A stretch of DNA of 64,000 nucleotides from Paraburkholderia phenazinium (lineage in GTDB: Bacteria; Pseudomonadota; Gammaproteobacteria; Burkholderiales; Burkholderiaceae), in contig NZ_FSRU01000002.1 of assembly GCF_900142845.1 (NCBI RefSeq), positions 744,001 through 808,000 of the forward strand. The letters run 5' to 3'. Positions 44,775 through 55,550 of the stretch are shown in pieces. Position numbers and translations under genes: made by a program. Numbering within the stretch: position 1 is the stretch's first letter; each line of letters starts with the position of its first letter. The notes below the pieces were generated by a model that was not told the DNA's origin, did no database searches, and saw only the letters and a program-made list of their open reading frames with translations.

Positions 44775-46604
44775 TCAGACTGCCCAGCGATCCTCAGCGG
44801 GAGCGGATTGTGCGCACCATTCCTGCAATGCGTCTCGCACTTCGTCGATGACCGGTCCCCAATCGCCTGGCTGGCGCTGACGAAACAGACGCATCGACGG
44901 ATACCAAGGGCTGTCTGTTCTTTCGGTCAGCCAGCGCCAGTCGGTGTAGGCGGGGATGAGCGTCCACACAGGCAAACCCGCTGCGCCGGCAAGATGGGCC
45001 AGCGATGAATCGACCGTAATTAACAGGTCGAACGAATGGAGTATTGCGAGGGTATCGGCATAACTTCCAATGTCTTGTCCGAGCGCGCGCACATCGAACT
45101 CGCGCTGAAGGGCCTCGATGTCTCGTTCGTGCTTGCCTTTCTGCACCGAATACCAGGTCACGCGAGGAAGACTAAAAAGACTTTCTAACGCATCGATCCG
45201 GATCGACCGGAAACGGTCAAGCGGATGAAGAGGATTGCCTGCCCAAACAATGCCAACGCGCCTGTTTATCGAGCCAGGGAGTTCGCACGGGGCGACTGCA
45301 ATACGATGTCGCCATTTATCCAGTTTCTCAGGCGCCGCCGCGAGATAGGGCATTGAAACCGGCAGCATAGAGATCTCGAGTTTCATGTGCTCCGGTACCC
45401 TGAACATATGGGCCCAAAAGTCGTAAGGTCCGGCAGGGATGGCAGCAAACGCGTTCCTGACGCTGTCCATACTGCTTGCGAGTTCTACGATCTCTTCATT
45501 TACCAGAACGTCCACGGTTGCTCCCTGCTTGTAAAGCCAGTCGGCGAACCGCAGGAACTGTATCTGATCGCCAAGCCCCTGTTCTCCTACGAGAAGGAAC
45601 TGGCGCCCTGAAACGGGTTCGCCATGCCACGCTGGAAAGCCCGGCCACAGAAGATTTGCCTTGTGTTCCGGCACCTCGTAAAACCACCGGTTTAGTTTCC
45701 AGCCTTTTTCAAATTCGCCGAGACACAGGAGTGCATCCGCGAAGTAGTACTGTAATTTCGGCTCATGGACCAATACCCGCGCAGCCTCCTCGCTGTATGG
45801 CAGGCATTCCGCGACTCTCCCTAGTTGTCTAAGCGCCCATGCTGCGTTGTGAGACAGGACGGCGTTGTGCGGTTCGATGACCAGACCCTGCCGGGCTGCT
45901 TCGAGTGCACCTTCAAAGTGTTGGCTCGTGTTCAGCACATAGGCGACTGCCTTGAGAGCCGCAGCATTGTCGGCCCCGTGTGTCGTGATCTGTCGAACGG
46001 TATTGTCGAGTGAACCGGTGCGGCCAGTTTTTAAAATGAAAACTATCTTGTCGAGGTCATCCCTTGGCGCCGCGGGATGAAGCGTCCATGCGCGCAGCCA
46101 GTATTCAAGGGCTGCGTCACGGTCACCTAGCTCTGCGTTGATCATTGCGAGCGCGCGATTGGCGTGGTGCAATTCTGGGTCTAACAGCAAGGACTTTTCG
46201 TATTGAGCCATTGCGTCACGAAGACGACCCAACTGCCGCAGGCAGTCGCCAAGGTTTCTGTGGAGACTGGCGGTGCCTCCCGTCAATGTTATTGCCTGAC
46301 AGTAAAGCGATTCGGCTACGTCATATCTACGCCTGACGGCAGCCAGCAGCCCGGCGCACTCCAGCAAATCGGCGCGCGCCGGCGCAATTTGCAATGCCCT
46401 TTCCGAGAATGCCCACGCCTGGTCCAAATCGTCCATATGAAAATGGGCGAGCGCCATATGGTGTAGCGCGTGCACATCTTGCGGACTTACAGCAAGAATT
46501 TCCACGTAGCGGACTGCGGCTTCGTTGATGCGTCTCGCGGCGAAGTGGCTATCTGCGATCGACTTGAGCGTGTCGATATCGGTTTCGTTGGTGGCAATGG
46601 GCAT
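44775..46604 (-). CDS. TPR protein with C-terminal heptosyltransferase-like (GT9) domain
   Basis: A 609-residue protein. Residues about 10-290 form TPR repeats (e.g. DLDQAWAFSERALQIAP, DAMAQYEKSLLLDPELHHAN). The C-terminal 280 residues look like the GT9/ADP-heptose glycosyltransferase fold seen in such TPR fusions: FLLVGEQGLGDQIQFLRFADWL, GIVWAGNPLHPLDRFRSI, TWYSVQKG and ITVDSSLAHLAGAAGLPVW. Such proteins modify flagellin or surface glycans in some bacteria; here the substrate is unknown. One line hand-counts 31 of 60 GC, lower than the EPS genes. It runs against the operon and separates the two bce halves. Confidence 0.82.
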   Translation of the reverse strand: MPIATNETDIDTLKSIADSHFAARRINEAAVRYVEILAVSPQDVHALHHMALAHFHMDDLDQAWAFSERALQIAPARADLLECAGLLAAVRRRYDVAESLYCQAITLTGGTASLHRNLGDCLRQLGRLRDAMAQYEKSLLLDPELHHANRALAMINAELGDRDAALEYWLRAWTLHPAAPRDDLDKIVFILKTGRTGSLDNTVRQITTHGADNAAALKAVAYVLNTSQHFEGALEAARQGLVIEPHNAVLSHNAAWALRQLGRVAECLPYSEEAARVLVHEPKLQYYFADALLCLGEFEKGWKLNRWFYEVPEHKANLLWPGFPAWHGEPVSGRQFLLVGEQGLGDQIQFLRFADWLYKQGATVDVLVNEEIVELASSMDSVRNAFAAIPAGPYDFWAHMFRVPEHMKLEISMLPVSMPYLAAAPEKLDKWRHRIAVAPCELPGSINRRVGIVWAGNPLHPLDRFRSIRIDALESLFSLPRVTWYSVQKGKHERDIEALQREFDVRALGQDIGSYADTLAILHSFDLLITVDSSLAHLAGAAGLPVWTLIPAYTDWRWLTERTDSPWYPSMRLFRQRQPGDWGPVIDEVRDALQEWCAQSAPAEDRWAV

Positions 46605-46966
46605 TGTGCGAAGCGGCGGGGGGGGAAGTTACATCGGTGCACATGACGTGCAGGAGATATGCCCTATGACGTCGCTTGAAAACGATCCCCTCCGGCTTTC
46701 GGTCTCATTTTGTTCATCTGTTTATTGCCCCTGTTTCTGTCGTGTTGGGTCTTTCAAACAAACGACGACACGCGCGGACATGCGCAAAGCCGATCGTAAT
46801 GAAAGGCTAGACCGTCAGAAACGAAGGGGGTAGCAGACGCCGCTGCTTTGTATGAGAGATCATTTACCCGCGACGTAAGGAAAGGCGTCGCAGCTGACGC
46901 GATCGTCTGCAAGCATGGTTGACCTGCTTGCGAGACTTCGTTCCAGTGAGTCGCGGCTATTTGCCG
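46605..46966. other. Intergenic, nothing recognised
   Basis: About 360 bp between two minus-strand genes. No frame has both a ribosome site and plausible protein sequence; the promoter of the TPR gene should be near its left end. Confidence 0.4.
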
Positions 46967-47437
46967 TCAATGCTGCACGGCTATGGCATGTGCATCGGTT
47001 GTTGCCGTCTTAACCCGCTTCGATGATGTCGCGGTATCTCTTGCGGCTTTACGTGTACCGCGAGACGTACGCGAATCAGTATTCGCTTTGCCTGTCGGCG
47101 AGAGAAGGCGCGCCGCCGATTTCGCGCTGATTGTTGCGTCCGGAATTCCGCACGCATCGTGAGAGATGATGCGGAACATTTCGCGCGAACCTTCTGCCTG
47201 CATCAGATACGTCTCAGCGGTATCGGTCAGCAGGCACAGCATTGTTTGCTGGTTTTTCCGCTCGTCGGAGGTGATGGCCGGTTGCCTCTGCATGGTTGCT
47301 GACAGCGCGACAATCCGCTGAAGGTTCCGTATTTGTTCCTCGCAGAATTCAAGGGCGGATCGGGCGACACGCTCATGATGGACTGCGCTGACGGGTTTGC
47401 GGGGGATGAGGTGTTTGTTTTCGGCCGATTGGGTCAT
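46967..47437 (-). CDS. Hypothetical protein with a basic tail
   Basis: A 156-residue soluble protein I cannot assign. Residues 20-105 predict three or four helices (RVARSALEFCEEQIRNLQRIV, NQQTMLCLLTDTAETYLMQA, SREMFRIISHDA). The last 45 residues are Thr/Ser/Lys/Arg-rich and look disordered and able to bind nucleic acid. The ribosome site is weak. Codon use and base composition are less GC-rich than the EPS genes. It may be accessory DNA carried with the TPR gene. Confidence 0.6.
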   Translation of the reverse strand: MTQSAENKHLIPRKPVSAVHHERVARSALEFCEEQIRNLQRIVALSATMQRQPAITSDERKNQQTMLCLLTDTAETYLMQAEGSREMFRIISHDACGIPDATISAKSAARLLSPTGKANTDSRTSRGTRKAARDTATSSKRVKTATTDAHAIAVQH

Positions 47438-48201
47438 GGTGCGATTTCCGGTGTGTTCCTGAATCGCCCGACACTCGCTAATAGACGGGGTGAGCGGGCA
47501 CGTAGCGAGTTTGAGAGACCGGGCGTAAGACCATAACCGGCGAGCCTTGCGACTCCCTCACCACGGCCCGCCCATTGAACTGGCGTGCATGGCTCGGCAC
47601 TACCCACGTTCGCAGATAGTGCGGTCTTACGCGACGGGCTCTCACACCCGCGCCGTTTTGTCTAACGGCAGGAACAATCTAAACCACTTTCATTTTGGGA
47701 CGATCAACCAAACCAGCTAATTCGGAAGTTTATACAGATTAGTGACACTTTCGCTGCGAGTACCGAGCGGCCATGAGCTGTTCTGGGGAGCGCGCAGACA
47801 ATCCGCGGCGGTCAGCTCGTGCTATGCGGCTACCGCGATACAACGACATCTTGCAGCGCGGTTCCGGCTATGACTTGAGCGTGAGCGTAGACCTGCCAGG
47901 CAGACCCATCCGCGACGCACTCCGTGCGGAGTGGGGTGGATGAGTGCTGTGTCACGAACGGGGGGAAATGCGAGGGCAGGTCTCGTCTCGGACCACTAAG
48001 GATACCGAACAGAGAGGGCTCACTACGGGCTAGCGGTGGCAAGCCCGCTTTCTTTGCCTACTTTCTTTGCGGCGGCAAAGAAAGTAGGTGCCGCCCCGCA
48101 CAGGGGCAACGCAAATAGACCACTAAGACAGCAAGGAGAGGCCAACACCGCAAGAACTGCGACCAAGAACCACCACGCCGCCTCCCCCAAAAAAAACCAA
48201 A
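47438..48201. other. Long intergenic region with a palindromic repeat
   Basis: About 760 bp without a plausible gene. It carries a REP-like palindrome (listed separately) and the region downstream of bceN, with homopolymer runs near 48190 (a C-run and an A-run). Confidence 0.5.
48057..48088. repeat. REP-like palindrome of Burkholderia type
   Basis: A perfect 14-bp inverted repeat, CCTACTTTCTTTGC and GCAAAGAAAGTAGG, with loop GGCG. It is followed by GTGCCGCCCCGCACAGGGGC, the usual continuation. I recall this element as widely scattered in Burkholderia and Paraburkholderia genomes; it may end transcription, because it forms a strong hairpin. Confidence 0.85.
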
Positions 48202-49302
<1,101 letters not shown>

Positions 49303-50067
49303 CTACGACGAACCCGCCAGCAGCCGCCGCACCAGCGGATCGACCACACGCAGGTCCTGGCCGGCTTTCAGGCGGTACAGCTCGGGTCTCGGATGCGCGC
49401 CGTCGGACATCATGGCTTGCCAGTCCGGCAGGCCGCTAATGTAGGCATACTGATCGACGAGTGGCACATGCTGTTCGGCGGCCACCCGGCGCGTCATCGC
49501 CACCATCGCTGCGAGCCGGGCATTGAGACGGCCGTCGGGCATCGGGTTCGAGGTCTGCAACACCGGTTCCTTGCCGAGCGCGAGCGCGGCCTTCACCAAT
49601 GCCGTTTCCGCTTCGTAGAACTGCTCCGGCGTCTGGTTGTGCATCACTTCGTTGATGCCGTAGTTAATCGTCACGATCTGTGCGTCAGAGGCCGCGAGCC
49701 GCTGTGTCCACGGCACGCTGCGGCCGCGATCGGTACCGTCGCGCAACTGGTAGGCCATGGTGCCGCCAACGCCGAAATTGATCACGCTGACGCGCTCGCC
49801 ATACGTCGTGCGCAAGGCGTCTTGCAGATACGTCACCGCGTTTTGCGGACGCGGGCTGCAATGACCCTCGCTGCAGGAAATGCCGAGCGTGGTCGAGTCG
49901 CCATAGGCTTCGATCACCACCTGCGCGGTCGGTCCGGCACGCAGCGCCTGGCCGCCGGGCGCCGCCGGCGCATCCGCATTCGCACGGCCGCAGACCGTAG
50001 CGATCAGCAGGACGCCGGCCGCGCCGCGCAACCCGCGGGTCAATGGCGTAAGCACGCGGAGTCTCAT
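49303..50067 (-). CDS. Secreted SGNH/GDSL-type hydrolase
   Basis: A 254-residue protein with a signal peptide (RGLRGAAGVLLIATVCGRANA). SGNH blocks are in order: EAYGDSTTLG (Ser in a GDST motif), GVGGTMAYQL, INYGINEV (Asn) and SDGAHPRPE (Asp and His). It should cleave acyl esters in the periplasm or outside. The ATG overlaps the stop of the acyltransferase gene (ATGA), so they are coupled. The frame upstream of 50067 is out-of-family sequence. A role in removing acyl groups from the EPS is inferred. Confidence 0.85.
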   Translation of the reverse strand: MRLRVLTPLTRGLRGAAGVLLIATVCGRANADAPAAPGGQALRAGPTAQVVIEAYGDSTTLGISCSEGHCSPRPQNAVTYLQDALRTTYGERVSVINFGVGGTMAYQLRDGTDRGRSVPWTQRLAASDAQIVTINYGINEVMHNQTPEQFYEAETALVKAALALGKEPVLQTSNPMPDGRLNARLAAMVAMTRRVAAEQHVPLVDQYAYISGLPDWQAMMSDGAHPRPELYRLKAGQDLRVVDPLVRRLLAGSS

Positions 50068-51152
50068 GCGCGCGGCTGCGGTGCTTGGGACGACGCACCG
50101 TTCAACGACGCCGTAGAGCGTCCCGAACGCGCTGCCGGCCCATGAATCAGGCGCCGCTCGAACGCAAACCACGTGAGGCTCGCATACGCAAGCGTGATGG
50201 TCAGCGCAAGGGCGGCCGTCACAAAGCGGTTCATATGCAGCGGCCACAACGCGTAGAGGACGCTCAGGTGAATCAGATAAATCGTGTAGCTGATCGTGCC
50301 GATATAAACCAGCACCGGATTGCACAACAGCCGCTTGACGATGCCCTGGCTCTGCAAGGCGATGACCACGAGCGATGTGCACAGCACCAACGAAACGCTA
50401 TACAGCGCCGCATTCGAGAGCGGCGTGTTTTCGGCGCGAAAGCGCGGATAGTGAAGATGCAGCCACGCCAGCACGGCCAGCGCCGCGACGCAGCCCGCGA
50501 GCGCGAGCGGCCGGAACGGTTGCAACGCATTGGGATTGCGCCGCACGGCCACGGCAAGCAATGCACCGGCCGACAGCAGATCCATACGGAACGGCGTCAG
50601 GTAGTAGATGGGCCAGAACGAATCGAACCACGGCGTCGCGACGGCGCGCAGCACGGGCACGGCGAGAATCAGCGCGGCGGCGACCCACGCAAGCACGCGT
50701 TCGGGCAGCAGCAGGATCACGAACGGCCAGACAATGTAGAACTGCTCCTCGACGGCCAGCGACCACAGCACGTTCAGGCTGTCATGGCCGCTCTGGCCGA
50801 GCGCATCGCCGATGTTGGTGGCGAAGAACGCATACCACTCCCAATGCTTCGCCCAGCCGAAGCCGAACAGCACCGACGACACGGCCATCAGCAGCAGATA
50901 CGGCGGCAGGATGCGGCGCGCCCGGCGGGCATAGAAATAGCCGAAATACGATTGTTGACGCGCCTTGCGCTCCAGCAGGATGCCGGTGATCAGAAAACCG
51001 CTCAGGACGAAGAACAGATCGACGCCCATCCACAGCGGCGCCTTCAGCGCGTGCTGCGCAAACACCGCCAGCACGGCAATCGCGCGCAAGCCGTCGAGCT
51101 GCACGATGCGGCGTGAGTGAGAAGGCGGGGCAGGCAAGGCACTGGCTGTCAT
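50064..51152 (-). CDS. bceO: Acyltransferase 3 family membrane protein
   Basis: A 362-residue acyltransferase with about ten helices. The N-terminal RIVQLDGLRAIAVLAVFAQH with the catalytic His, then GVDLFFVLSGFLITGIL and FYARRARRILPPYL are the family marks. It would move acetyl or similar groups to a sugar of the EPS. The symbol rests on gene order relative to bceN. Its stop is coupled to the SGNH hydrolase start. The ribosome site is weak (GGACGG), and an AT-rich region lies upstream. Confidence 0.85.
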   Translation of the reverse strand: MTASALPAPPSHSRRIVQLDGLRAIAVLAVFAQHALKAPLWMGVDLFFVLSGFLITGILLERKARQQSYFGYFYARRARRILPPYLLLMAVSSVLFGFGWAKHWEWYAFFATNIGDALGQSGHDSLNVLWSLAVEEQFYIVWPFVILLLPERVLAWVAAALILAVPVLRAVATPWFDSFWPIYYLTPFRMDLLSAGALLAVAVRRNPNALQPFRPLALAGCVAALAVLAWLHLHYPRFRAENTPLSNAALYSVSLVLCTSLVVIALQSQGIVKRLLCNPVLVYIGTISYTIYLIHLSVLYALWPLHMNRFVTAALALTITLAYASLTWFAFERRLIHGPAARSGRSTASLNGASSQAPQPRA

Positions 51153-51695
51153 GAACCGTCCATGGTGGGCATCGGGTGGGCCGGCAAGCGAACGCGCTGC
51201 GGCATGGGCATTCCGTCGTGCATCGACGCCAGCTCCTCATGGCGGGCCCAACGGAAGTGGAATTCATTCTAGGGAAAAGAAATTGATGAAAAAACGGGAA
51301 TGAAATGAAGAAATAGATTGCGGCGTGAACGCGGCGGGAAAATTAATTGCTGAAGTCATCGCGGCGACATATTCGTGGCGCGCCACACGTGCTGTAGCCG
51401 GTCATAAGAGATATCAACGGCAGGCTGCCTCCGGACCGTTGCAGCGGCGCGACTCCAAGGCGATATTTTTTAAATCGAATATTTATTCCCGCATTAATGA
51501 ATGAATATTTTTGAATTATTTTCGAATTTCGTCACGGTGGATTTCCCGCGTAATGTGAACCGGTAACAGGCGCCGGATGCGTGCGCCGCCGTTGCGCTTT
51601 ACGCGCCCCATGTGCCGTCCCGGCCATCATTTCATTGGACAACGCCCGCTCGTGCGCGCCGCTCGCCGCCGCACGGCCTTGACTGGAGGAACACC
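51153..51695. promoter_or_regulatory. AT-rich divergent control region of bceO and bceP
   Basis: About 540 bp, very A/T-rich from 51260 to 51545 (for example TTTTTTAAATCGAATATT near 51467), between two divergent EPS operons. No single promoter match is convincing. It resembles the bceA-bceB gap in composition. Confidence 0.55.
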
Positions 51696-53891
51696 TTGGT
51701 CCGTCTCATCTTCGCGAAACTGCTCGCTGCGCTGCTATGCCTTACAGCGCTCGCTGCCTCGGCCGAAACGGTGCTGAACGCGAAGACCTCATGGATCGGT
51801 AACACTTTCGGTTTCGGCGACGGCACATGGACGCAGATCAATATCACCGCGATCGCCGTCGCCCCTGACGGCAAGGTCTACACCAACGCACCATGGGACG
51901 AAAGCGGCGCCGAAGCCAGCACGTATCAGAACGGCAAGATGCTCGGCTTTGCAGGCGGCACGCACGGCTGGGGCACAGGCGGCGGCAATGCGATCGCGAT
52001 CAATCGCCGCTATGTGTTCATGGCCGTATCGGTTGGCAATGAGAAGGGCCATCTGGTCGGGCAGGGCATCTGGCCGCAAAAGGGCAAGCAGTGGTTCGGC
52101 ATTTCGCGGCGCAAGATCGAAGATCCGAAACTCAGCGCGCTGTTTCAGCCCGCCTCGAGCGCGGCCAATGGGGCGGTCGACCCGCACGCGCAACTGGCCG
52201 CCGGCTTTCTGATGACGAACGAAGTGGCCGCCGGCGCCCGCGCCGACATCGACGGGCTGGCCGCTAATGACACCACGCTATACGCGTCCAACACCACGCA
52301 AAACCGCATTGAGGTCTACGACGCCGAATCGATGCAGAAAAAAACGGCGTGGAGCGTGCACGAGCCTGGACGTATCGCGCTGGCGCCCGACGGCTCGCTG
52401 TGGGTATTGACGGGCACGCTCACCGACAGCACGCCGCGTGTCGCGCATTACTCCGCGAGCGGCCAGTTGCTCGCCGACACGCTGCCGCTGCCGCCGGACG
52501 CGGTGCCGGTCGACATCGCGCTCGACGCCCACGGCCGCGTGCTGATCGCCGACAACGGTCCGCGTCAACAAGTGCTGTTCTTCAGCAAGAGCGGCGATCG
52601 CTACGTGGCTTCGGGCACGCTCGGCGAGCGCGGCGGCATCTTTTCGGGCGTCGCGGGCCGGCCGGGGCCGCAGCGCTTCAACGGACTAACCGGCGTCGGC
52701 GTCGACGCGCACGGCAACGTCTACGTCGCCACCAACGGCATCGGTCCGCGCTACGCGCCGCTCGGCGCGGGGCTCGGCGGCACGCTCGAAAGCTACGCGC
52801 CCGATGGCAAGCAGCTCTGGCAGGTGCAAGGGCTGCTGTTCGTCGACGGTGCGTGGATCGATCCGGCGCGCCCAGACAGCGTCTACACCGGCAACAAGCG
52901 CTTCCAGCTCGATCTCACGAAGCCGCCGGGGCAGGACTGGAAATACGTAGGGTTCCTGTCGAATCGCTTCAGGTATCCGGACGACCCCGTGTTTCACACC
53001 GACCAGTGGCCGGGGCTGCCCATTGCCCGTCAGTTGAAGGGGCACACCTTCCTCTACCTGACGGACATGTACGCGGACCATCTGAAGATCTACCGCTTCG
53101 ATAGCGCGCACGACGGCGAAACCGCGATCCCATCGGGCTTCATTGCGGGCCGCGAACGGCCGGTTGCCAACGTGCCGAACGCGCCTCCCGGCGGCGACTG
53201 GATGTGGCGCGACATGAACGGCGACGGCAAATTCGCCAGCGACGACTTCACGCCCAACACCAGCGGCACACGGCTCGCGGGCGGTTGGGGCTGGTGGGTC
53301 GACACCCACGGCGACATCTGGCGTACGAGCGATATCAAGGGCATCCATCGGCTGCATTTCGGCGGTCTCGATGCGAAGGGCAATCCGGTCTACTCGTACT
53401 CGGACATGACCACGTATCCCGTGCCGCAGCCCTTCACGGAACTACGCCGCGCGATCTACGTGCCCGAGACCGACTCGCTCTACGTGACCGGTTACACGGC
53501 CGATGCCGCGGTCCAGGCCGGCTTCTGGAAAGAAGTCGGAAGGGTGCTGGTGCGCTACGACAACTGGTCAAGCGGCAAGCCCGTGCAGCGTTACGTCATC
53601 AACCTGCCGTGGGACACCCAGGCCAAACCGATCGAAACGATCATCGGCCTGACCGTCGAAGGGCAATACGTGTTCGCCGTCGAGCCGGTTGGCACGATTC
53701 ACGTCCTCGACAAGGACAGCGGCAAGGAAGTCGGCGTGATCCGGCCGGGGCCGGAGGTGGGCAAGGCATCGGGCTGGGTCGACGTGCCGAACGGCGTGAG
53801 CGCCTACCGGCGCAGCGATGGCGAATACCTGGTGTTCGTGGAGGAAGACGCGCGCGGCAAGGTCATGATGTACCGCTGGAAACCGGCCTGA
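51696..53891 (+). CDS. bceP: Secreted beta-propeller-type protein of the EPS locus, TTG start
   Basis: A 731-residue secreted protein. A signal peptide (VRLIFAKLLAALLCLTALAASA) starts at a TTG with GGAGGA five bases upstream; earlier in-frame codons are not preceded by a ribosome site. The rest reads as repeated NHL/SMP-30-like blades (ITAIAVAPDGKVYTNAP, GRIALAPDGSLWVL, DIALDAHGRVLIADNG). It contains one dockerin-like calcium loop, DMNGDGKFASDD, with Asp506, Asn508, Asp510 and Asp517. It may bind or process EPS in the periplasm; the function is unknown. The symbol rests on position before the flippase. Confidence 0.75.
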   Translation: MVRLIFAKLLAALLCLTALAASAETVLNAKTSWIGNTFGFGDGTWTQINITAIAVAPDGKVYTNAPWDESGAEASTYQNGKMLGFAGGTHGWGTGGGNAIAINRRYVFMAVSVGNEKGHLVGQGIWPQKGKQWFGISRRKIEDPKLSALFQPASSAANGAVDPHAQLAAGFLMTNEVAAGARADIDGLAANDTTLYASNTTQNRIEVYDAESMQKKTAWSVHEPGRIALAPDGSLWVLTGTLTDSTPRVAHYSASGQLLADTLPLPPDAVPVDIALDAHGRVLIADNGPRQQVLFFSKSGDRYVASGTLGERGGIFSGVAGRPGPQRFNGLTGVGVDAHGNVYVATNGIGPRYAPLGAGLGGTLESYAPDGKQLWQVQGLLFVDGAWIDPARPDSVYTGNKRFQLDLTKPPGQDWKYVGFLSNRFRYPDDPVFHTDQWPGLPIARQLKGHTFLYLTDMYADHLKIYRFDSAHDGETAIPSGFIAGRERPVANVPNAPPGGDWMWRDMNGDGKFASDDFTPNTSGTRLAGGWGWWVDTHGDIWRTSDIKGIHRLHFGGLDAKGNPVYSYSDMTTYPVPQPFTELRRAIYVPETDSLYVTGYTADAAVQAGFWKEVGRVLVRYDNWSSGKPVQRYVINLPWDTQAKPIETIIGLTVEGQYVFAVEPVGTIHVLDKDSGKEVGVIRPGPEVGKASGWVDVPNGVSAYRRSDGEYLVFVEEDARGKVMMYRWKPA

Positions 53892-54083
53892 GAGCGGACC
53901 GGAAACCCGGGCGGAAACGCGACCTGAGATGCCACCGCATCCATCGTGCTGCGAATTATTTTTCTGTCGATTTATGGCAGGTGGCGCGCATTTTTTACGT
54001 GCTTTACTCGTAGCAGGCTCCTCGGTGTGGCGCGGTGCGTTGCCATGCGCGCCAAGCCGACCCTCTGAATCAAAAGGCATCCG

Positions 54084-55550
54084 ATGGACAAAGGCATTCT
54101 CAAGAACGTAGCGATCAATTTCTTCGGTCTCGTGCTGCCGACCTTCGTTTCGCTCGTCACGGTGCCGTCGTATATCCGGCTACTGGGCGTCGAGCGTTAC
54201 GGCGTGATTGCTCTCGTGTGGACCCTGATCGGCTACTTCTCGATTCTCGATCTGGGCATGAGCATGGCCGCGCAGAACCACATCTCGAAGGCGCTGGCCT
54301 CGAACGACGCGGATGAAAGCGCCCGCGTGTTCTGGAGCGCGACCTGGCTTAACCTGGTGACGGGCATCATCGGCGGCCTGATTATTTATTTTGGCGCATT
54401 TCTTTACACCGCCTATTTCACCAAAGTGTCACCGGAGCTGCAGCACGAGGTCTATATGGCGCTGCCGTGGCTCGCCATTGCGATTCCGATTGCCAACGTC
54501 TCGTGGGTGTTCGCCGGCGCGATCAACGGGGCGGAGCGCTTCGGCGTCTACAACACCAATCAGACCATCGGCACCTTCATCTTCCAGTTGCTGCCGTTGG
54601 GCGCCGCGTGGCTGCTGGGGCCGAGCCTGCAGAACGTGCTCGCGGCGGCCGTGGTGGCGCGCCTGCTGGCTGCGGCGCTGCTGGGACGCTCGGCGCTCAA
54701 GGTGCTTAACCTGCGCCGCATGCTGCCGCCGCAACTCGGTGTGGCCAAGGGACTGTTCAACTTCGGCGGCTGGATGCTGATTGCCAGCATCACGACCATG
54801 GTGGCCGACTCGCTCGACAAGGTCTTTCTCGGCACCGGCCTCGGCGCGCGTTTCGTGACCTTCTATACCGTGCCGCAGAATCTCGTGACGCGCTTGAACA
54901 TTGTGCCCACGGCGCTCGTGCGTACCTTGTTTCCGCGCTTGTCCGCGGTCGGCCGCGATCATGCGGATCTGATCACGCAGCAGTCGCTCGAATTTCTCAA
55001 CGGCGCCTTCACGCCGGTCGCCCTGGTGGCGATGTTCGTGCTGGGGCCGTTCCTGCATCTGTGGGTCGGCAACGAGATCGCCACGATCGCCGCGCCGGTG
55101 GGCCGCATCCTGATCGTATCGGTGTGGCTGGTCGGGCAGGCCAACGTCAGCCGCATCATGATCCAGTCGCAGGTCAATCCAGCGGTCGCGGCGCGGGTGG
55201 GCGTATTCGAATTGCCGCTCTTCGCCGCTGCGCTGTGGTTCGGCATTCACTACTACGGGCTGACCGGGGCGGCGGTGGCCGTGGCCGGCCGCGCCTTGTT
55301 CGACTATGGCGTGCTGCTGTGGCTGTCGTCGATTCGCGCCCGGCCGATTGCGCTCGACATGCTCGCGCATCTCGCCTTTCTGCTGCTCAGCCTGTGGCTG
55401 GCCAGCTTCCTGCCCAGTCTGTCATTGGCCATTGCAGCCGGCGCGGTGGTCGTGGCCGCCAATGTTGCATGGTCGATCACGATGACCCCCGCTTTGCGCG
55501 ATCTTGCGCGTTCGCTGCTGTTGCGACTGAATCCGAGGAAGAGCGCATGA
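54084..55550 (+). CDS. bceQ: EPS repeat-unit flippase (Wzx)
   Basis: A 488-residue MATE/Wzx-type transporter with about 12-14 membrane helices. The N-terminal GILKNVAINFFGLVLPTFVSLV and the polar SILDLGMSMAAQNHISKAL segment are typical of the polysaccharide transporter family. It moves the lipid-linked repeat unit across the inner membrane. It follows bceP by 192 bp and overlaps the start of bceR (ATGA), so the two are coupled. Confidence 0.88.
   Translation: MDKGILKNVAINFFGLVLPTFVSLVTVPSYIRLLGVERYGVIALVWTLIGYFSILDLGMSMAAQNHISKALASNDADESARVFWSATWLNLVTGIIGGLIIYFGAFLYTAYFTKVSPELQHEVYMALPWLAIAIPIANVSWVFAGAINGAERFGVYNTNQTIGTFIFQLLPLGAAWLLGPSLQNVLAAAVVARLLAAALLGRSALKVLNLRRMLPPQLGVAKGLFNFGGWMLIASITTMVADSLDKVFLGTGLGARFVTFYTVPQNLVTRLNIVPTALVRTLFPRLSAVGRDHADLITQQSLEFLNGAFTPVALVAMFVLGPFLHLWVGNEIATIAAPVGRILIVSVWLVGQANVSRIMIQSQVNPAVAARVGVFELPLFAAALWFGIHYYGLTGAAVAVAGRALFDYGVLLWLSSIRARPIALDMLAHLAFLLLSLWLASFLPSLSLAIAAGAVVVAANVAWSITMTPALRDLARSLLLRLNPRKSA

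Noticed and set aside
47438..48201. Small frames in the bceN downstream region
   Set aside because: They overlap a palindromic repeat and homopolymer runs, with no start context.
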